Shown piece after piece: positions 1 to 7,766 of a stretch of DNA of 11,031 nt; the stretch's first letter is position 1, and each line of letters starts with the position of its first letter. Source of the DNA: Odoribacteraceae bacterium (lineage in GTDB: Bacteria; Bacteroidota; Bacteroidia; Bacteroidales; Marinifilaceae). The notes below the pieces were generated by a model, which saw only the letters and a program-made list of their open reading frames with translations, did no database searches and had not been told where the DNA came from. Made by a program: the position numbers and the translations under genes. The DNA lies in contig JAIRXZ010000162.1 in assembly GCA_031267995.1 (NCBI GenBank), positions 1 to 11,031 of the forward strand, given 5' to 3'.

Positions 1-22
1 TTGTTTTGTTCATATCTTCCAT
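1..22 (-). CDS. possible 5' end of a gene running off the left edge
   Basis: Two in-frame minus-strand ATG codons lie at 22-20 and 13-11, and the frame stays open to the window edge. The readable start is M-E-D-M-N-K-T. A GGAAGAT stretch precedes the inner ATG, and a Bacteroidetes-type promoter candidate lies 50-90 bp upstream. Only about seven codons are visible, so the product cannot be named. The case rests on the promoter and start codons, not on protein similarity. Confidence 0.3.
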
Positions 23-74
23 CGCTACGTTTGCTGTTTTAGTAATGGGTTCCGCTGAAACTTTTTTTAACGCA

Positions 75-106
75 CAAATCTAAACTCTATAATTTACTTT
101 ACCAAG
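75..106 (-). promoter_or_regulatory. candidate Bacteroidetes sigma-ABfr-type promoter
   Basis: Read on the minus strand, CTTG (106-103) is followed after 20 bases by TAGATTTG (82-75). The latter matches the Bacteroides -7 consensus TAnnTTTG exactly. The upstream box and its spacing are close to the -33 TTTG element. Transcription would begin near 68 and lead into the ATG codons at 22 or 13, with an AT-rich leader. This is a motif match only. Confidence 0.45.
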
Positions 107-311
107 CGATTTTGAAAAAAAATATTTGAAAAACGGGTGAAAGTGGAAATGGAGGGTGTTTTCGTGGCAAATACAGGGGAAAAACCGGTGACGATGGATG
201 ATTTGCGTCTTTTTTCGGCGGCATGACGGGGCTGGACGGGGTGCGGGCGGGGGGTAAAAAGGGAACCGCGTGTTTACGCGCGCGGCGATATATCGTCGGT
301 ATTGGCATTTC

Positions 312-398
312 GTGAGACGTAGCACGCTACGTCTCTACAGAGGAACTTACAATTGCAGGTTGTGGGCATCAGTAGAGACGTAGCATGCCACGTCTCAC
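312..398. repeat. REP-like inverted pair, GAGACGTAGC palindromes
   Basis: Two 27-bp units, 312-338 and 372-398, are reverse complements of each other at 25 of 27 positions and are separated by 33 bp. Each unit is itself palindromic. The first has arms GAGACGTAGC (314-323) and GCTACGTCTC (326-335). The second, 375-396, is a 22-bp palindrome with one mismatched pair. A head-to-head pair of short palindromes is typical of REP/BIME-type intergenic elements. Confidence 0.75.
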
Positions 399-408
399 AT
401 CACGGGCA

Positions 409-423
409 CGGGCTACAAGCCCG
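409..423. repeat. short hairpin CGGGCT-ACA-AGCCCG
   Basis: A perfect 6-bp stem (409-414 with 418-423) closes a 3-base loop and is followed by CGCCAGCGGG. It sits between the two inverted-pair repeats. It looks like a third intergenic palindrome type, but only one copy is in the window. Confidence 0.45.
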
Positions 424-507
424 CGCCAGCGGGAAAGGGGGGAGGAATAGATTACCCCTGCGGGTTGGTTGATCGCGGGGGTTTGGGGTGGGGGTGTTAT
501 CAATGCC

Positions 508-579
508 GTAGGGGCGAATAATTATTCGCCCTTACAATAGGGTGAACGATCCCGTGGGCGAATGATTATTCGCCCCTAC
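508..579. repeat. REP-like inverted pair, GGGCGAAT/ATTCGCCC palindromes
   Basis: The unit at 508-535 contains a perfect 20-bp palindrome (512-531) with arms GGGCGAATAA and TTATTCGCCC. The unit at 554-579 is a related palindrome with one mismatched pair. Read on the minus strand from 579, it begins GTAGGGGCGAATAAT like the first unit, so the two form an inverted pair about 20 bp apart. They lie 24 bp beyond the stop of the nitroreductase gene and could fold in its transcript. Confidence 0.75.
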
Positions 580-602
580 AGCAGGGCGATTTCGCGGTTG
601 GG

Positions 603-1241
603 TTAGCGTCGGGGGTAGCCGACGGGGTTGTTGAGGACGGGGATTTGGGTGTCGGTGAGGTTCAGGAGTTGTTTGATGATGGTTTGATCCATGTAGGCGC
701 GGGGGACGGTGGAGAGGCCCGTGGCGGCGCAGAAGATGTTGATGTTTTGGGAGACGATGCCGCCGTCCATGCCTGCCCAGAAGCGGGCTTTGTCGGTGTC
801 GTCGAGGCGGAAGCGGGAGTAGTCGGAGATGATGAGGAGGACAACGGGCGCCGTTTTGACAAATTCCTGCCCGGCGGAGAGGGCGGGGCGCAGGTCGGTG
901 GCGATGACGGGTTTGAGCAGGTGGTTTGCCGGGTCGTAGAGGTAGGTGGCGTGGGGGAGGCAGACGTAGAGGTCGATGTCCTGGGCGTTTTTGGCGGTGG
1001 GGGCGGTGTGGCGGCCATCGGGACGGTTGACGCCGTAGGCTGCCCAGAGGAGGTCGGCGAGGTCTTGGTCGGAGAGTGGTTTGGCGTCGAGGGCGCGGGC
1101 GGATGCCCTGGCGTCGAGGGCTTGCATGAGGGGGAGGCCGCGGGTTTTGTCGGGCGCGAGGAGTTTGATTTCTTTGGTTTCTTGCGCGAGGGCGGGGAGG
1201 GCGATGGCAATGATGATTGCCGCGAGGATTTGTTTTTTCAT
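603..1241 (-). CDS. exported SagB/ThcOx-type nitroreductase family protein
   Basis: A 212-residue protein. Residues 1-19 form a signal peptide: K-K, then a hydrophobic run, with likely cleavage after ALA-19. The rest fits the SagB-type branch of the FMN nitroreductase fold. It has a DARASAR segment (43-49) where the family usually has RRSxR, a DLLWAAYGVNRPDGRHTAP stretch (63-81), a Y-x-YDP segment (about 100-104) and a late GLSTVPRAY stretch. Family members oxidise thiazolines or oxazolines in peptide natural products or reduce nitro groups. No cyclodehydratase or precursor-peptide gene is nearby, so the substrate is unknown. The signal peptide implies a periplasmic location. The start lies 18 bp after the upstream lipoprotein stop, so co-transcription is likely. 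The family call is confident; the reaction is not known. Confidence 0.85.
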   Translation of the reverse strand: MKKQILAAIIIAIALPALAQETKEIKLLAPDKTRGLPLMQALDARASARALDAKPLSDQDLADLLWAAYGVNRPDGRHTAPTAKNAQDIDLYVCLPHATYLYDPANHLLKPVIATDLRPALSAGQEFVKTAPVVLLIISDYSRFRLDDTDKARFWAGMDGGIVSQNINIFCAATGLSTVPRAYMDQTIIKQLLNLTDTQIPVLNNPVGYPRR

Positions 1242-1259
1242 GATGTGTGTTTTCGCGTG

Positions 1260-1925
1260 TTAATAATAGGTGATTTGTCGCCGGGTGTAGTCGTAGATGT
1301 CGGGGTTGGGGGTGTCGGCGCGGAGGTAGCTTTCCGTCCAGTTGCCGCGGCTGTCGGCGCGGAGGATGACGCGGAGGTGTCCGTTTTCCGTGGGGGTGGC
1401 GCGCGAGGGGAGGTAGTCGTCGGAGAGTCCCCAGATGATGTGGCCGTTGGCGTCGAGGGGGTATATTTTTTTGCTGACGGGGATGGGGTTTTGTTCGTCG
1501 CCGTTGGTGGTGTATTCGAGGGCGGTGGCTACGCGTTCGTCGTAGGTGTAGGTGGTGGTGGTGACGGTGGGGGAGAGGTCGGTACGCGTTTCTGAGGTGA
1601 TGCGCAGGTTTTGGTCGTAGGTGTAACGGAAGGTGTAGTTTTCCTCGTGGCTGCCGTCGGGGAGGATGTTGTAGGCGGTGTGGCCGGTGCAGAGGCCGAT
1701 GGGGGTGAAGGTGTAGTCGTCCTTGGCGAGGGGCTGGCCGGGGAGGATGTCGTCGTTTTGTCGCGTGGGCTGGAAGATGTCGACGGTGAGCGTTTTGACG
1801 CCGGGGCGGAGGTCGACGTCGAGGAGCGAGAGGTAGTGGGTGTCGATGTAGTACGTTTGCACGGGGGGTGTTTCCCAGGAGCAGGCGGCGAGGGTGGCGA
1901 GGGCGAGGGTGATGGCTGTTTTCAT
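1260..1925 (-). CDS. predicted lipoprotein with RHS-like YxYD motifs, related to its neighbour
   Basis: A 221-residue protein with a short lipoprotein signal ending in lipobox LAAC (Cys15), so it is probably membrane anchored and exported. The mature part is rich in Thr, Tyr, Asp and Asn. It carries motifs like those in RHS/YD repeats: YTYDQNLRITSE (101-112), YTYDE (126-130), IYPLDANGHI (154-163), DDYLP (169-173) and GNWT (194-197). The same motifs occur in the same order in the gene just upstream, so the pair probably arose by duplication. It starts 3 bp after that gene's stop and ends 18 bp before the nitroreductase start. I do not recognise a named family and propose no enzymatic role. The coding strand is C-rich, unlike the G-rich methionine genes. 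Confidence 0.75.
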   Translation of the reverse strand: MKTAITLALATLAACSWETPPVQTYYIDTHYLSLLDVDLRPGVKTLTVDIFQPTRQNDDILPGQPLAKDDYTFTPIGLCTGHTAYNILPDGSHEENYTFRYTYDQNLRITSETRTDLSPTVTTTTYTYDERVATALEYTTNGDEQNPIPVSKKIYPLDANGHIIWGLSDDYLPSRATPTENGHLRVILRADSRGNWTESYLRADTPNPDIYDYTRRQITYY

Positions 1926-1928
1926 GTT

Positions 1929-2663
1929 TTATTGGTGGTAGGTGTTTTGGCGTTGGTAGTGCTCGAGGATGTTGGCGGCGGTGATGTTGCCGTTGTTGTC
2001 CCTGAGGGTGTGGAGGATGTAGCCGGTTGTCCATGCCCCGTCGGGGTCCGTGGCGGTTTCGATGAAGGCGAGGGAGGATGTGGGGTTGGGGAGAAAATCG
2101 TCATCGGTGGCGCGGCTTTCGGGGGGCGATTGGTCGATGTGGCCGTTTTGATCGAGGTGATAGATGATTTCTGCCGTTTGGGTGTAGTGTTGGTTGTCGG
2201 TGGAGGTGTAGGTGAGGCGGGTGGCCGTGCGATTTTTGTCGTCATATATATAGGTGTGTTTTTCGTAGGCGGGGCCGGGGGTGGCGGTGAGTTCCGATGT
2301 GATGCGGTGTTTCCGGTCGTACGCGTAGTCGACGCCGCGGGCGAAGGCGAGCGGGGCGTTTGCCGACGGGGGGAGGAGGGTTTGTTCGTTGGTGATATAG
2401 CCCTGGAGGTCGAAATGGGCGGTGGTCTTTTCGATGGTGTCGCCGGCGACGACGTTGCCTTGCGGATCGGTGTCGCCGCGGCAAATGGTGAGGATGGTGG
2501 TTTGAAGTGCCCCGGCGAGGCAGCCGGTGGGGATGTTGTAGCGTTCAAAGAAGCGGTTGAAGTGGTGGGAATCTTCGTGATAGATGGCGACGCGCTGTCC
2601 CCCCTTCTGGCAAGCGAGGAGGAGGGGGAGGAGCAGGAGCAGAGTGACGTGTTTTTGTTTCAT
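1929..2663 (-). CDS. predicted lipoprotein with RHS-like YxYD motifs
   Basis: A 244-residue protein when started at the ATG at 2663-2661, which gives a clean signal: MKQKH, a Leu run and lipobox LLAC with Cys18. An in-frame ATG seven codons upstream (2684) would put extra charged residues before the signal and is less likely. The mature part has YAYDRKHRITSE (113-124), YIYDD (138-142), IYHLDQNGHI (167-176), DDFLP (188-192) and a WT pair (211-212). All of these align in order with the next gene. It follows metF by 54 bp, so it may be read through from the methionine genes or have its own promoter. Function is unknown; an exported structural or binding role is only a guess. Confidence 0.75.
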   Translation of the reverse strand: MKQKHVTLLLLLPLLLACQKGGQRVAIYHEDSHHFNRFFERYNIPTGCLAGALQTTILTICRGDTDPQGNVVAGDTIEKTTAHFDLQGYITNEQTLLPPSANAPLAFARGVDYAYDRKHRITSELTATPGPAYEKHTYIYDDKNRTATRLTYTSTDNQHYTQTAEIIYHLDQNGHIDQSPPESRATDDDFLPNPTSSLAFIETATDPDGAWTTGYILHTLRDNNGNITAANILEHYQRQNTYHQ

Positions 2664-2717
2664 AGGCTTTTCTTTCATCTGCACGGGTGTGAACAGGTGG
2701 CGAAGTTAGTATTTTAT

Positions 2718-3671
2718 TTAGAAAACTTGCCGTGCGATGTCCCTGATATTCTCCGAGGTTCCCATGGTATAGTAGTGAACGGCGGGTGCGCCCCCGGCGA
2801 TGAGTTCGCGGCTTTGGGCGACCGCCCATTCGATGCCGAGTTGGTTGACGGCCTCGTTGTTTTTACAGCGGAGCGCCTCGCGGACGAGGGGCTGGGGGAT
2901 GTCGATATTAAAGGAGCGCGGGAGCATTTCGATTTGCCGGACGGTGGAGAGGGGTTTGATGCCGGGGATAATGGGAACAGTGATTCCCGCCCGGCGACAA
3001 TCGGCAACAAAACGGGTAAAAACGCTGTTGTCGAAGAACATTTGGGTGACGATATAGTTGGCGCCGGCGTCTATTTTTCGTTTAAGATTTTCGATATCGA
3101 CGGCGGGATTGGGCGCCTCGTTATGTTTTTCGGGGTACCCTGCCACGCCGATGCAGAAGTTTGTGGGATGCGCGTCGGTGATGCCGGCGTCGAGATACTC
3201 CCCGCGGTTCACGCGGACGATTTGTTCCACCAGCTGGTTGCAGTGGCGATGTCCCCCCTCTTCGGGAACGAAAACGCGTTGACCTGCCGCGGGATCGCCA
3301 CGCAGCGCCATCACGTTTTCGATATCGAGGAAATTCAGGTCGATGAGGATATTTTCGATAGCGTGCGGCGTGGCTCCCCCGCAGAGCACGTGTGGCACCA
3401 CCTCCACGCGGAAGCGCTTCATGATGGCCGCGGCCAGGGCAACGGAGCCGGGGCGTTTGGTGACGGTGACGCGTTCGATAACGCCGTCCGGTCGTTGGCG
3501 AAACTCCTCCTCGTCGCGGTGGAAGGTAATGTTAATAAAGGGGGGCGAAAACTCCATGAGCGGTTCGATGGCGCGGTATATTTTTTGGCTATCGCCGCCG
3601 CGCAACGGGGGTACAAGCTCGAAGGAAAATAGGCTGCCGGAGGCATTGGCGAGGATGTCTGTCACTTTCAT
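2718..3671 (-). CDS. metF: 5,10-methylenetetrahydrofolate reductase
   Basis: A 317-residue flavoprotein that reduces 5,10-methylene-THF to 5-methyl-THF, the methyl donor for MetH. The length is close to the usual bacterial MetF. Visible family motifs in a single TIM barrel are FSFELVPP (16-23, containing the catalytic-type Glu18), LRGDP (123-127), GVAGYPEKH (175-183), TQMFFD (209-214) and PGIKPL (236-241). The start is the first ATG, 12 bp after the metH stop, so metH and metF are almost certainly co-transcribed and translationally close. Their products act in sequence in the cytoplasm. Nothing in the protein looks truncated or degraded. The gene is identified with high confidence. Confidence 0.96.
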   Translation of the reverse strand: MKVTDILANASGSLFSFELVPPLRGGDSQKIYRAIEPLMEFSPPFINITFHRDEEEFRQRPDGVIERVTVTKRPGSVALAAAIMKRFRVEVVPHVLCGGATPHAIENILIDLNFLDIENVMALRGDPAAGQRVFVPEEGGHRHCNQLVEQIVRVNRGEYLDAGITDAHPTNFCIGVAGYPEKHNEAPNPAVDIENLKRKIDAGANYIVTQMFFDNSVFTRFVADCRRAGITVPIIPGIKPLSTVRQIEMLPRSFNIDIPQPLVREALRCKNNEAVNQLGIEWAVAQSRELIAGGAPAVHYYTMGTSENIRDIARQVF

Positions 3672-3683
3672 AACGCGTGTGTT

Positions 3684-6600
3684 TTATATTTTTATATCTT
3701 TTCCTTGTCGCCTGCGGGAATAGTCCTGCAATTGGTCATCGCCGATGGCGCCGACGCTAAAAAAGCGCGCCTCGGGATGGGCGATCAACATGCCGCAGAT
3801 GCTGGTGGTGGGCGACATGGAATAATTATCGGTGAGGGTGATGCCGGTCTCCCCGCGTTTATCGACGAGGTCGATAACATCGCGTTTGAGGGCATGATCG
3901 GGACAAGTCGGGTAGCCAAACGCGGGCCGGATCACGCGGTTTTCCCCCTCCACCCGTTCCTGCATCCATTCGGCAAAAGCCTCCGTGAGGCGGGCGCAGA
4001 GGCTTTCGCGCAGCAGGTGCTCGAAATCGCGGTGATCCTCGCCGGGATGTTTATCGACCACCTTCAGGCAAAAGAGGCCGATGGCGCTGGTGTCGCCGCG
4101 TGGCGCGATAAAATCGGCGAGGCAGAGGTAGTGGCTACCCTCGGTTTGTTGCCGGAGCATGGGGAGGCGGTGTCCGTTATCGAGCACGATATCATCGCCC
4201 TCCGCGTGCGCGTCAAAAAAATGCAGGGCTATGCTCGCCTCGAACTCCCGCGCGGCGACAATCTCGCCAAGCCGTTCCAGGGCGGTATCGTAAAGGCGGG
4301 CAGCCTCCTCGTTGGCATAGATAATATCCGGGTACTTCCCCTTGAACCCCCAGAAATGGAAGAGAGGCGTCCAGTCGATGAGGTGCGTAAAATGGCTCAC
4401 CTCCACGTTCCCCCGCAAGTTATACTCGCCGAAATCGGGCGCGTGGAAAGTTTCGCGAGGAAAGCGCGGAGCCTGTCGGCGCACCTGCTCCAGGGGGAGA
4501 AGTCGCGTGCTCTTCGCCTGGTGCTGCTCGCGAATCTGCACCTGTCGCGCCTTAATCTCGCGGAGATACGCCTCCCTGTCGCCCAGCAACCGCTTGACAA
4601 TGCCGACGGTGCGCGAAGCGTCCCCTCCCTCCACCACGCAATAATCATAGAGAGGCGCCAGCTTCACGGCCGTGTGCACGGAAGATGTAGTCGCGCCGCC
4701 GACGATCAGCGGTATGCCGAGTTGCTGCTCCTGCATCAGCCGGCACAACTGCTCCATTTCGCCGAGCGAGGGCGTGATGAGGCCGCTCACCCCGATCAGG
4801 TCGGCGCCCTCCCGTTTGGCGGCCTCGACGATGACATGGTGATCAATCATCACGCCAAGGTCGACAACATCAATACTATTGCAAGTAAGAACAATGTTGA
4901 CGATATTCTTACCGATATCATGCACGTCGCCCTTCACCGTGGCGAGGATCATCCGCGGCCGTCGCGCCACCTTGCCGTCGCCCTCCTCCCCTTGCCGGCG
5001 TTCAATTTCGGGCTGGAGGATCGCCACGGCCTCCTTCATCACGCGTGCCGCCTTCACCACCTGGGGCAGAAACATCTTCCCCTCGCCAAACAGTTGCCCC
5101 ACGCGCTCCATCCCCTTCATCAGCGGCTGTTCGATAATCTGCACGGGCGACATGGCGGCCATCGCCTCGGCAATATCCACCGGCAGAAACTCCGTGATCC
5201 CCTTCACCAGGGCGTGCGCGAGGCGATCCTCCAGCGGGAGATCGCGCCACTCCTCGCGTTTCGCGTTTTTCTCCTCCCCCTTTCGCTCCTTGAATCGTTC
5301 GGCGAGGAGCGCGAGGCGTTCCGTGGCATCGGCGCGGCGGTTCAGCACCACGTCCTCCACGGCCTGGAGCAATTCGGGATCAATATCGTCGTACACCTGC
5401 AGCAGGGCGGGATTAACAATCCCCATGTCCAGCCCCGCGCGGATGGCGTGATAAAGGAACACCGAGTGCATGGCCTCCCGCACGGCATTGTTGCCGCGGA
5501 ACGAGAAAGATAGATTGGAAATACCCCCGGACGTGTGGCAACCGGGCAGCTCCCGCTTGATCCAGCGCACCGCCTCGATAAAATCGACGGCATACGCGTC
5601 GTGCTCCTCCATGCCGGTGGCGATGGCCAGGACATTGACGTCGAAAATAATCTCCTCCGGCGGGAAACCCGCGCGCCGCGTCAGCAGGTCGTAAGCGCGG
5701 CGGACGATGGCAATCTTCCGTTCCAGCGAAGCCGCCTGTCCCTCCTCGTCAAACGCCATCACCACCACGGCCGCGCCCAATCGCCGTATCTCTATAGCCT
5801 TGGCGACGAACTCCTCCTCGCCCTCCTTCAGCGAGATGGAATTGACGATGCACTTCCCCGGCGCGTTTTTCAGCCCGGCCAGCAGCGTCGACCATCGCGA
5901 GGAATCGATCATCAGCGCGGCCTTGGCAATCTCCGGTTCATTGCTAATCACGCGGGTGAAATACTCCATCTCGGCCGTCCCGTCCAGCATGGCATCGTCC
6001 ATGTTAATGTCGATAATGGAAGCGCCCTCCTCGATTTGCTTGCGGGCGACGAGGGCGGCCTCGTTATAATTCTTTTCCCTGATCAGGCGGGCGAACTTGG
6101 CAGACCCGGCCACGTTGGTACGCTCGCCGATATTGATAAAATTGCGCTCGCGGGCATCCACGGCCACCACGTCCAGCCCGCTCACCACCAGCGCGGGGGC
6201 GGGCGACGGGAGACGCCGAGGGGTCACGCCCCGCAACGCCTCGCGGATAGCCTTAACGTGCGCGACGGTGGTACCGCAGCACCCGCCGGCGATATTAATC
6301 AGCCCCTCCCCGGCCATCTTTTTGAGGTGCGCGGCGGTAAAATCGGGCGTTTCGTCATACTCGCCCATCTCGTTGGGCAGCCCGGCGTTGGGATATATCG
6401 AAAGATAGCGCGGCACCTTCGGCGACAACGCCCTCAGGAACGGGTGCAACTCCGTGGCGCCAAACGAGCAGTTCAGCCCGAAACTCAGCATCGGGTAATG
6501 CGCCAGGCTGTTATAAACCGCCTCCAGCGACTGCCCCGTGAGCACGCGCCCCCCGCGGTCGTTGATCGTCACGGACACCATCACGGGCAACGCCGTCCCC

Positions 6601-7181
6601 TTCTCCTGCTGCACGCGGGCGATGGCGTGCAGGGCGGCCTTGGCGTTGAGGCTATCGTAAATCGTCTCCACCAGCAACAGATCCGCCCCCCCGTCCACCA
6701 GGGCGCTCACCTGCAGGGCGTACGCCTCCTCCAGGAAATCGAAACCCACCTCCCGCCGCCCGGCATCGTTGGCATCCGAGGCCAGCGTCACGGACTTGGC
6801 GGTGGGGCCGATGCTCCCGGCCACGTGGATCATCCTGTCGCGGCAAGCGTCGGCGCTCAGCCTGGCCGCCCGCGCCCCCTCGAAATTGAGGCGGTACACC
6901 AGCGACTCGCACCCGTAATCGCCCTGCGAAACGGCGTTGGCGTTAAACGTGTTGGTTTCGATAATATCCGCCCCGGCCTCGATATACGCGTCATGCACCT
7001 GGCGAATCAGCATCGGGCGCGTCAGGTTCAGCATATCGTTATTCCCCTTCAACGGCACGGGATGCGCCCGGAACTCGTCGCCCCGGAAATCCTCCTCGGT
7101 CAGGCCGAAGCGTTGCAACGCCGTACCCGTGGCGCCGTCCAGGATCAGCACGCGTTCATTCAATTCATCTATGATACTCAT
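3684..7181 (-). CDS. metH: cobalamin-dependent methionine synthase
   Basis: A 1165-residue full-length MetH, slightly shorter than the E. coli enzyme. It transfers a methyl group from 5-methyl-THF through cobalamin to homocysteine. The domains appear in order. The homocysteine-binding barrel (about 1-320) has LDGATGT (14-20) and zinc ligands Cys238 (GLNC) and Cys301/302 (GGCCGTT). The folate-binding barrel (about 345-600) starts near FINIGERTNVAGSAKF. The cobalamin cap domain spans about 645-735. The cobalamin domain has DVHDIGK (752-758), with His754 as the expected lower axial ligand. The reactivation domain (about 880-1165) has RPAFGYPTCPDH (1085-1096), which binds S-adenosylmethionine. 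All key residues are present, so it should be active and need vitamin B12. It lies between the ferredoxin gene, after a 153-bp gap, and metF. Confidence 0.97.
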   Translation of the reverse strand: MSIIDELNERVLILDGATGTALQRFGLTEEDFRGDEFRAHPVPLKGNNDMLNLTRPMLIRQVHDAYIEAGADIIETNTFNANAVSQGDYGCESLVYRLNFEGARAARLSADACRDRMIHVAGSIGPTAKSVTLASDANDAGRREVGFDFLEEAYALQVSALVDGGADLLLVETIYDSLNAKAALHAIARVQQEKGTALPVMVSVTINDRGGRVLTGQSLEAVYNSLAHYPMLSFGLNCSFGATELHPFLRALSPKVPRYLSIYPNAGLPNEMGEYDETPDFTAAHLKKMAGEGLINIAGGCCGTTVAHVKAIREALRGVTPRRLPSPAPALVVSGLDVVAVDARERNFINIGERTNVAGSAKFARLIREKNYNEAALVARKQIEEGASIIDINMDDAMLDGTAEMEYFTRVISNEPEIAKAALMIDSSRWSTLLAGLKNAPGKCIVNSISLKEGEEEFVAKAIEIRRLGAAVVVMAFDEEGQAASLERKIAIVRRAYDLLTRRAGFPPEEIIFDVNVLAIATGMEEHDAYAVDFIEAVRWIKRELPGCHTSGGISNLSFSFRGNNAVREAMHSVFLYHAIRAGLDMGIVNPALLQVYDDIDPELLQAVEDVVLNRRADATERLALLAERFKERKGEEKNAKREEWRDLPLEDRLAHALVKGITEFLPVDIAEAMAAMSPVQIIEQPLMKGMERVGQLFGEGKMFLPQVVKAARVMKEAVAILQPEIERRQGEEGDGKVARRPRMILATVKGDVHDIGKNIVNIVLTCNSIDVVDLGVMIDHHVIVEAAKREGADLIGVSGLITPSLGEMEQLCRLMQEQQLGIPLIVGGATTSSVHTAVKLAPLYDYCVVEGGDASRTVGIVKRLLGDREAYLREIKARQVQIREQHQAKSTRLLPLEQVRRQAPRFPRETFHAPDFGEYNLRGNVEVSHFTHLIDWTPLFHFWGFKGKYPDIIYANEEAARLYDTALERLGEIVAAREFEASIALHFFDAHAEGDDIVLDNGHRLPMLRQQTEGSHYLCLADFIAPRGDTSAIGLFCLKVVDKHPGEDHRDFEHLLRESLCARLTEAFAEWMQERVEGENRVIRPAFGYPTCPDHALKRDVIDLVDKRGETGITLTDNYSMSPTTSICGMLIAHPEARFFSVGAIGDDQLQDYSRRRQGKDIKI

Positions 7182-7334
7182 GATTTCAAAATTTCAGGTC
7201 AAACTCGGCGCGGCCGGTAAACCGCCGCCCATCGATACAGACGGCGGCAAGGACGCCGGCAAACCACCGCCCCCTCGCGTCCCGCGTCCGTTGCCGGCAC
7301 GCCCGCGCCCCGTACCCCGCGGGGAATCTCGGCC
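7182..7334 (-). other. 153-bp leader between ferredoxin gene and metH
   Basis: This is the only sizeable gap within the methionine gene group. The 25 bases next to metH are AT-rich, as expected for a Bacteroidetes start region, and the rest is very GC-rich. It contains a 10-bp palindrome CCCCGCGGGG (7315-7324) and a possible hairpin, GCCGCC (7224-7229) with GGCGGC (7243-7248). I looked for cobalamin or S-adenosylmethionine riboswitch landmarks and recognised none. It may be a leader, a processing site or plain spacer. Confidence 0.3.
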
Positions 7335-7748
7335 TCATACCTCCGCGAACTCTATCTTGAACAACCGCAGCGGGCACGCCTTCAGGCACAACTTGCAGGC
7401 GATGCACCGTTCCGGGTCGAAGCGGAGAATCCACTCCGGCGCGCCAATCGACAACGCCCGCGAGAAGCACGCCGACACGCAACTCCCGCAATTGATGCAC
7501 CGCTCCCGGTCGTACGACACCTTGCTGGAGACGGGACTCACCGTCACCCCGTTATCGTTCAGGTAAGCGATAGCCTCGTCGATACCCCGCTCGTCCGCCT
7601 CGAACTCGGCCAGCAGCGAACCGGTTTTCCCCGGCTGGATCTCCGCCTTGAGGATATTGATACTCACGTCGTGCACGCGGATAAGGTCGTAAATCAGCGG
7701 CCTATCGGTAGCGTCCACGGGAAAAGAGAGCACGAGTTTCTTGATCAT
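7335..7748 (-). CDS. NIL-domain 2x[4Fe-4S] ferredoxin, partner of the homocysteine-forming protein
   Basis: A 137-residue cytoplasmic protein. Residues 1-76 form a NIL domain, the small ligand-binding fold also found in methionine ABC transporter ATPases. After it come two four-cysteine clusters: Cys84, 87, 90, 94 and Cys115, 118, 121, 125, the last followed by Pro. Proteins with this layout are encoded beside DUF39/COG1900 proteins. In Methanosarcina the pair MA1821/MA1822 is required for homocysteine formation from aspartate semialdehyde and sulfide, with the ferredoxin as probable electron supplier. Here the gene starts 18 bp after the DUF39 gene stops, in the same order of action. The family call is firm; the exact electron route is inferred from homologues. 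Confidence 0.92.
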   Translation of the reverse strand: MIKKLVLSFPVDATDRPLIYDLIRVHDVSINILKAEIQPGKTGSLLAEFEADERGIDEAIAYLNDNGVTVSPVSSKVSYDRERCINCGSCVSACFSRALSIGAPEWILRFDPERCIACKLCLKACPLRLFKIEFAEV

Positions 7749-7766
7749 TTCTATAAACTTACGGCA

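Larger units (their letters stand above)
107..602. other. intergenic region without a credible gene
   Basis: No open frame here resembles a protein. The stretch carries three palindromic repeat types, listed separately, and smaller self-complementary sites such as CGATATATCG at 286-295. The plus strand is G-rich from about 440 to 500. The region separates the possible left-edge gene from the 3' end of the nitroreductase gene. Because the palindromes lie just downstream of that gene, they could fold in its transcript, but no T-run follows them to make a normal terminator. Confidence 0.6.

Noticed and set aside
80..325. Small minus-strand open frames of 81 and 69 codons in the left intergenic region
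   Set aside because: They are Pro/His/Arg/Phe-rich, overlap palindromic repeats and the promoter candidate, and show no protein-like pattern.
2664..2717. Separate promoter for the lipoprotein genes (TAACTTCG on the minus strand)
   Set aside because: The -7-like box has no properly spaced -33 box, so it is too weak to list as a feature.
1611..3632. 673-codon plus-strand open frame across metF and the lipoprotein genes
   Set aside because: It is antisense to well-supported genes and its Val/Gly/Asp-rich composition is a shadow of GC-rich codons.
3705..7220. Long plus-strand open frames antisense to metH
   Set aside because: metH has all its domains and catalytic residues on the minus strand; these are shadow frames of GC-rich coding DNA.
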